Source of the DNA: Fidelibacterota bacterium
GTDB taxonomy: Bacteria; Fidelibacterota; Marinisomatia; Marinisomatales; TCS55
DNA length: 64,000 bases
Assembly (NCBI GenBank): GCA_016845785.1
Contig: JAERSH010000044.1
Location: 124,001-188,000, forward strand
Direction: 5' to 3'
The position numbers and the translations under genes were made by a program. Positions within the stretch are counted from its first letter, which is position 1, and each line of letters starts with the position of its first letter. This document shows positions 62,077 to 64,000 of the stretch, piece by piece. Below the pieces are notes generated by a model that saw nothing but the letters and a program-made list of their open reading frames with translations, had not been told where the DNA came from and searched no databases.

Positions 62077-62702
62077 GAGAATAATTGTCTCCGTCTCAAT
62101 TCTGTGAGGATAGTGCCATGAATATTATCAATGGATTCATGACCGTCTAGAACCACAAACCGTTCCTGAAATCGATTGGCTAATTCTAAATAGGCATTTC
62201 TGACACGCATTTGCAATTCGATGCCTGCCCGTTCAATACGATCCGGCTCTTGACTTTTTCTACGTGCCGCTTCTTCCGGCAATACATCTACGAAGAATGT
62301 GACATTCGGTTCCAACGCATAGGTGGCAAACTGATTTAATTTGATTAACCATTCTAAATCAAGTTTTCTACCGCCGCCCTGATAAGCTAATGTGGAATCA
62401 TAATAACGATCGGCAATCACATTTTTTCCTTGATTCAAATTGGGCAAAATCACTTCGTAAGTGAGTTGCGCTCGACTGCCTGTCATGAGCAAGGTTTCGG
62501 TTCGATCACATATATCAGCCAAATGTCGGTGGAGTAAAATATCCCTGATTTCTTCAGAAATGGTTGTGCCGCCCGGCTCCCGTACTAAAATGGTTTTGCG
62601 CTGATTATTATTTAGCGCTTCTACAAGCAGTTTTACCTGCGTGCTTTTTCCGCACCCATCAATACCTTCAAATGTAATAAAGGTGCCTTTAGAAGTAGAC
62701 AT
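62073..62702 (-). CDS. tmk: Thymidylate kinase
   Basis: About 209 residues from ATG 62702, which has AAGGA 8 bases ahead. The P-loop FEGIDGCGKSTQVK is near the start, then REPGGTTISEEIRD, the TGSRAQLTYEVILP block and DRYYDSTLAYQGGGRKLDLE. It phosphorylates dTMP to dTDP. Starts at 62711 and 62720 are possible but would lie further inside rsmI. Operon lat-rsmI-tmk-ctp. Confidence 0.95.
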   Translation of the reverse strand: MSTSKGTFITFEGIDGCGKSTQVKLLVEALNNNQRKTILVREPGGTTISEEIRDILLHRHLADICDRTETLLMTGSRAQLTYEVILPNLNQGKNVIADRYYDSTLAYQGGGRKLDLEWLIKLNQFATYALEPNVTFFVDVLPEEAARRKSQEPDRIERAGIELQMRVRNAYLELANRFQERFVVLDGHESIDNIHGTILTELRRRQLFS

Positions 62703-63381
62703 TTGGGTCATCCTTGCCAATCATAATTACAAATTCTCCCCGTGGAGTATTCCGGTTAAAATACGATAATAATTCAGAAACTTTACCTCGAATTAATTCT
62801 TCATGAATTTTTGTGAGTTCACGGCCAATGACTGCAGGTCGATCCCCGATGTATTCTAATATATCTTTTAATGTCCGCTGAACTCGTTTCGGGCTCTCAT
62901 AGAATATGATAGTGGCATCAATAGAAGCCAGTCTTTCCAACTTTCCTTTTCGGCCCTTTTTATGGGGTAGAAATCCCTCGAAAATAAAACGGTCTGTGGG
63001 GAGACCAGAGGCCACCAATGCGGTGATAGATGCAGAGGGGCCAGGTATGGCTTCTACGCGCCCATTCGCTTCAATAGCGGCCCGAATCAATTTATAGGCA
63101 GGATCACTAATGCCCGGTGTGCCCGCATCTGTAACGACAGCTACATCTTTCCCCATATTCAAATGGTCAATGATCTGAGGGATCCGTGTAAATCGATTGT
63201 GCTCGAAATAACTTAATGTAGGTGTGGAAATATTATAGTGGTTCAGGAGTTTTTTAGTTTGACGTGTATCTTCTGCTGCGATCAATGATGATTCTTTAAG
63301 AATCCGGATGGCTCTGAAAGATATATCCTCTAAGTTTCCAATGGGGGTTGCAACAATATAAAGTGTGCCTGTTTCGGCCAT
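62689..63381 (-). CDS. rsmI: 16S rRNA (cytidine(1402)-2'-O)-methyltransferase
   Basis: 230 residues of the tetrapyrrole-methylase fold. Typical blocks: GTLYIVATPIGNLEDISFRA, IAAEDTRQTKKLLNHYNI, VVTDAGTPGISDPAYKLIRA, IPGPSASITALVASGLPTDR then FEGFLPHKKGRK. It methylates C1402 in the ribosomal decoding centre using SAM. It starts 3 bases after the lysine aminotransferase stop. Confidence 0.96.
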   Translation of the reverse strand: MAETGTLYIVATPIGNLEDISFRAIRILKESSLIAAEDTRQTKKLLNHYNISTPTLSYFEHNRFTRIPQIIDHLNMGKDVAVVTDAGTPGISDPAYKLIRAAIEANGRVEAIPGPSASITALVASGLPTDRFIFEGFLPHKKGRKGKLERLASIDATIIFYESPKRVQRTLKDILEYIGDRPAVIGRELTKIHEELIRGKVSELLSYFNRNTPRGEFVIMIGKDDPNVYF

Positions 63382-63384
63382 GGC

Positions 63385-64000
63385 TTATAATTTGTTTATT
63401 GCACTTTCAATCATAGAAATGCCCTGATCGATTTCATCCTGTGTTATATTCAAATGGGGGCGAAAACGGATTGAAGTATGTCCGCACCCAAGCATGAGGG
63501 CACCCTCTTCTCCGATTAATCCGATCGTTTTATCCCGCTCTTCAGTAGAACGCATGTCGAATGCGCCAAAGAGTCCCCGGTTTCGAGCATTGGATACCTT
63601 GTCGCTAAATTTACTTTGGAGTGCCTCGAGCTTCTGTTTTAAATAAGCGCCATTTTCGGAAACTTTCTCTACCAAATTTTCTTGAGATATAATTTCCAGA
63701 TATATGGTAAAACGAACCATATCTACCAAATTGCCGCCCCAAGTTGAATTGATTCGGCTAGATTCTTTAAATACGTGACCTTCTACTTCGTTCAGCCTTG
63801 TGCCGGCAAAGATGCCGCATACCTGCGTTTTCTTACCAAAACTAATAATATCCGGACGACAATCTTCACCGTAATGCTGATGAGCCCACATTTTTCCTGT
63901 AATACCAATGCCGGTTTGCACTTCATCATAGATCAATAAAAAATCATGTTCATCAGCTAATTTTTTAAGCTGACGTAAAAATGCTTCACGAAAATGGTTA
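63385..64000 (-). CDS. lat: L-lysine 6-transaminase, C-terminal part (5' end outside window)
   Basis: The frame stays open to the window edge at 64000, so at least the N-terminal half is missing; about 204 residues are visible. NHFREAFLRQLKKLADEHD then IYDEVQTGIGITGKMWAHQH, the PLP-lysine block DIISFGKKTQVCGIFAG and SRINSTWGGNLVDMVRFTIY match LAT, a class III aminotransferase. It moves the epsilon-amino group of lysine to 2-oxoglutarate, leading to 2-aminoadipate semialdehyde. Other class III aminotransferases are possible, but the FGKKTQVCG and INSTWGGNLVDMVR signatures are distinctive for LAT. Confidence 0.88.
   Translation of the reverse strand, partial: NHFREAFLRQLKKLADEHDFLLIYDEVQTGIGITGKMWAHQHYGEDCRPDIISFGKKTQVCGIFAGTRLNEVEGHVFKESSRINSTWGGNLVDMVRFTIYLEIISQENLVEKVSENGAYLKQKLEALQSKFSDKVSNARNRGLFGAFDMRSTEERDKTIGLIGEEGALMLGCGHTSIRFRPHLNITQDEIDQGISMIESAINKL

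Noticed and set aside
63385-63936. Reading the lysine aminotransferase as a complete 183-residue protein starting at 63936
   Set aside because: The frame continues without a stop to the window edge and the upstream residues (NHFREAFLRQLKKLADEHD) match LAT, so the gene is cut by the window.

Overview
The window is a gene-dense, low-to-moderate GC bacterial chromosome segment (my visual estimate is about 40% GC). There is no sign of phage, insertion sequence, integron or CRISPR. The gene content suggests a Gram-negative, probably marine, aerobic heterotroph of the FCB superphylum, and the overall style is like Candidatus Marinimicrobia (SAR406) genomes. The clues are a FecR-plus-outer-membrane-barrel protein, a lipoprotein FKBP, a kynurenine pathway, a lysine 6-aminotransferase, an SRP RNA with an Alu domain, and frequent TTG starts. 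The phylum assignment is an inference, not something the sequence proves.

Layout. 1-4331: the end of a TolB-like propeller protein, a hotdog thioesterase and a large FAD/Fe-S dehydrogenase. 4422-8566: an envelope-flavoured operon. It holds a FecR/TSP3/beta-barrel protein, a 44-residue membrane microprotein, a SelW-like selenoprotein read through an in-frame UGA, a signal-peptide protein, a coiled-coil protein and a secreted protein. 8630-15994: the Bacillus-like order SRP RNA-dnaX-ybaB-recR, then pgsA-pgpA-cinA-thpR-recA-recX. 16025-21323: a degenerate PurL-like protein, a fumarylacetoacetase-family protein, then on the minus strand suhB, an alanine/sodium symporter and an HTH-PAS regulator. 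21429-28307: comEC, an RNase HII-YraN fusion, lepB and several uncharacterised envelope proteins, including a paralogue of the coiled-coil protein at 7812. 28424-42259: acyl-CoA synthetase, gpsA, a TPR protein, the translation operon rimP-nusA-infB-rbfA-truB-ribF-rpsO-pnp, and alanine dehydrogenase. 42341-49237: a MerR regulator, FKBP, DUF2914, DedA/YqaA, leuS, a potassium channel, cutA and three tRNAs. 49250-64000 is on the minus strand: kynU-SDR-kynA; thrS-infC-rpmI-rplT-pheS-pheT-zapA-folD; tRNA-Val; and lat-rsmI-tmk-ctp.

How the genes fit together. Most of the window is housekeeping: replication and repair, translation initiation and ribosome maturation, aminoacyl-tRNA synthetases, phospholipid synthesis and export. 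The least ordinary part is the selenoprotein gene at 6800-7033. Its UGA sits at the second redox position of a CxxC/U motif and is followed by a GGUCU-loop hairpin resembling a bacterial SECIS. It lies in a probable operon of envelope genes. The selenocysteine machinery (SelA, SelB, SelD, tRNA-Sec) is not in the window and would have to be elsewhere in the genome. Other unusual points are an A9 slippery run in dnaX with an immediate -1 frame stop, an RNase HII-YraN fusion, a short-chain dehydrogenase lacking the YxxxK catalytic pair inside the kynurenine operon, and a tRNA-Val with C in place of U33.
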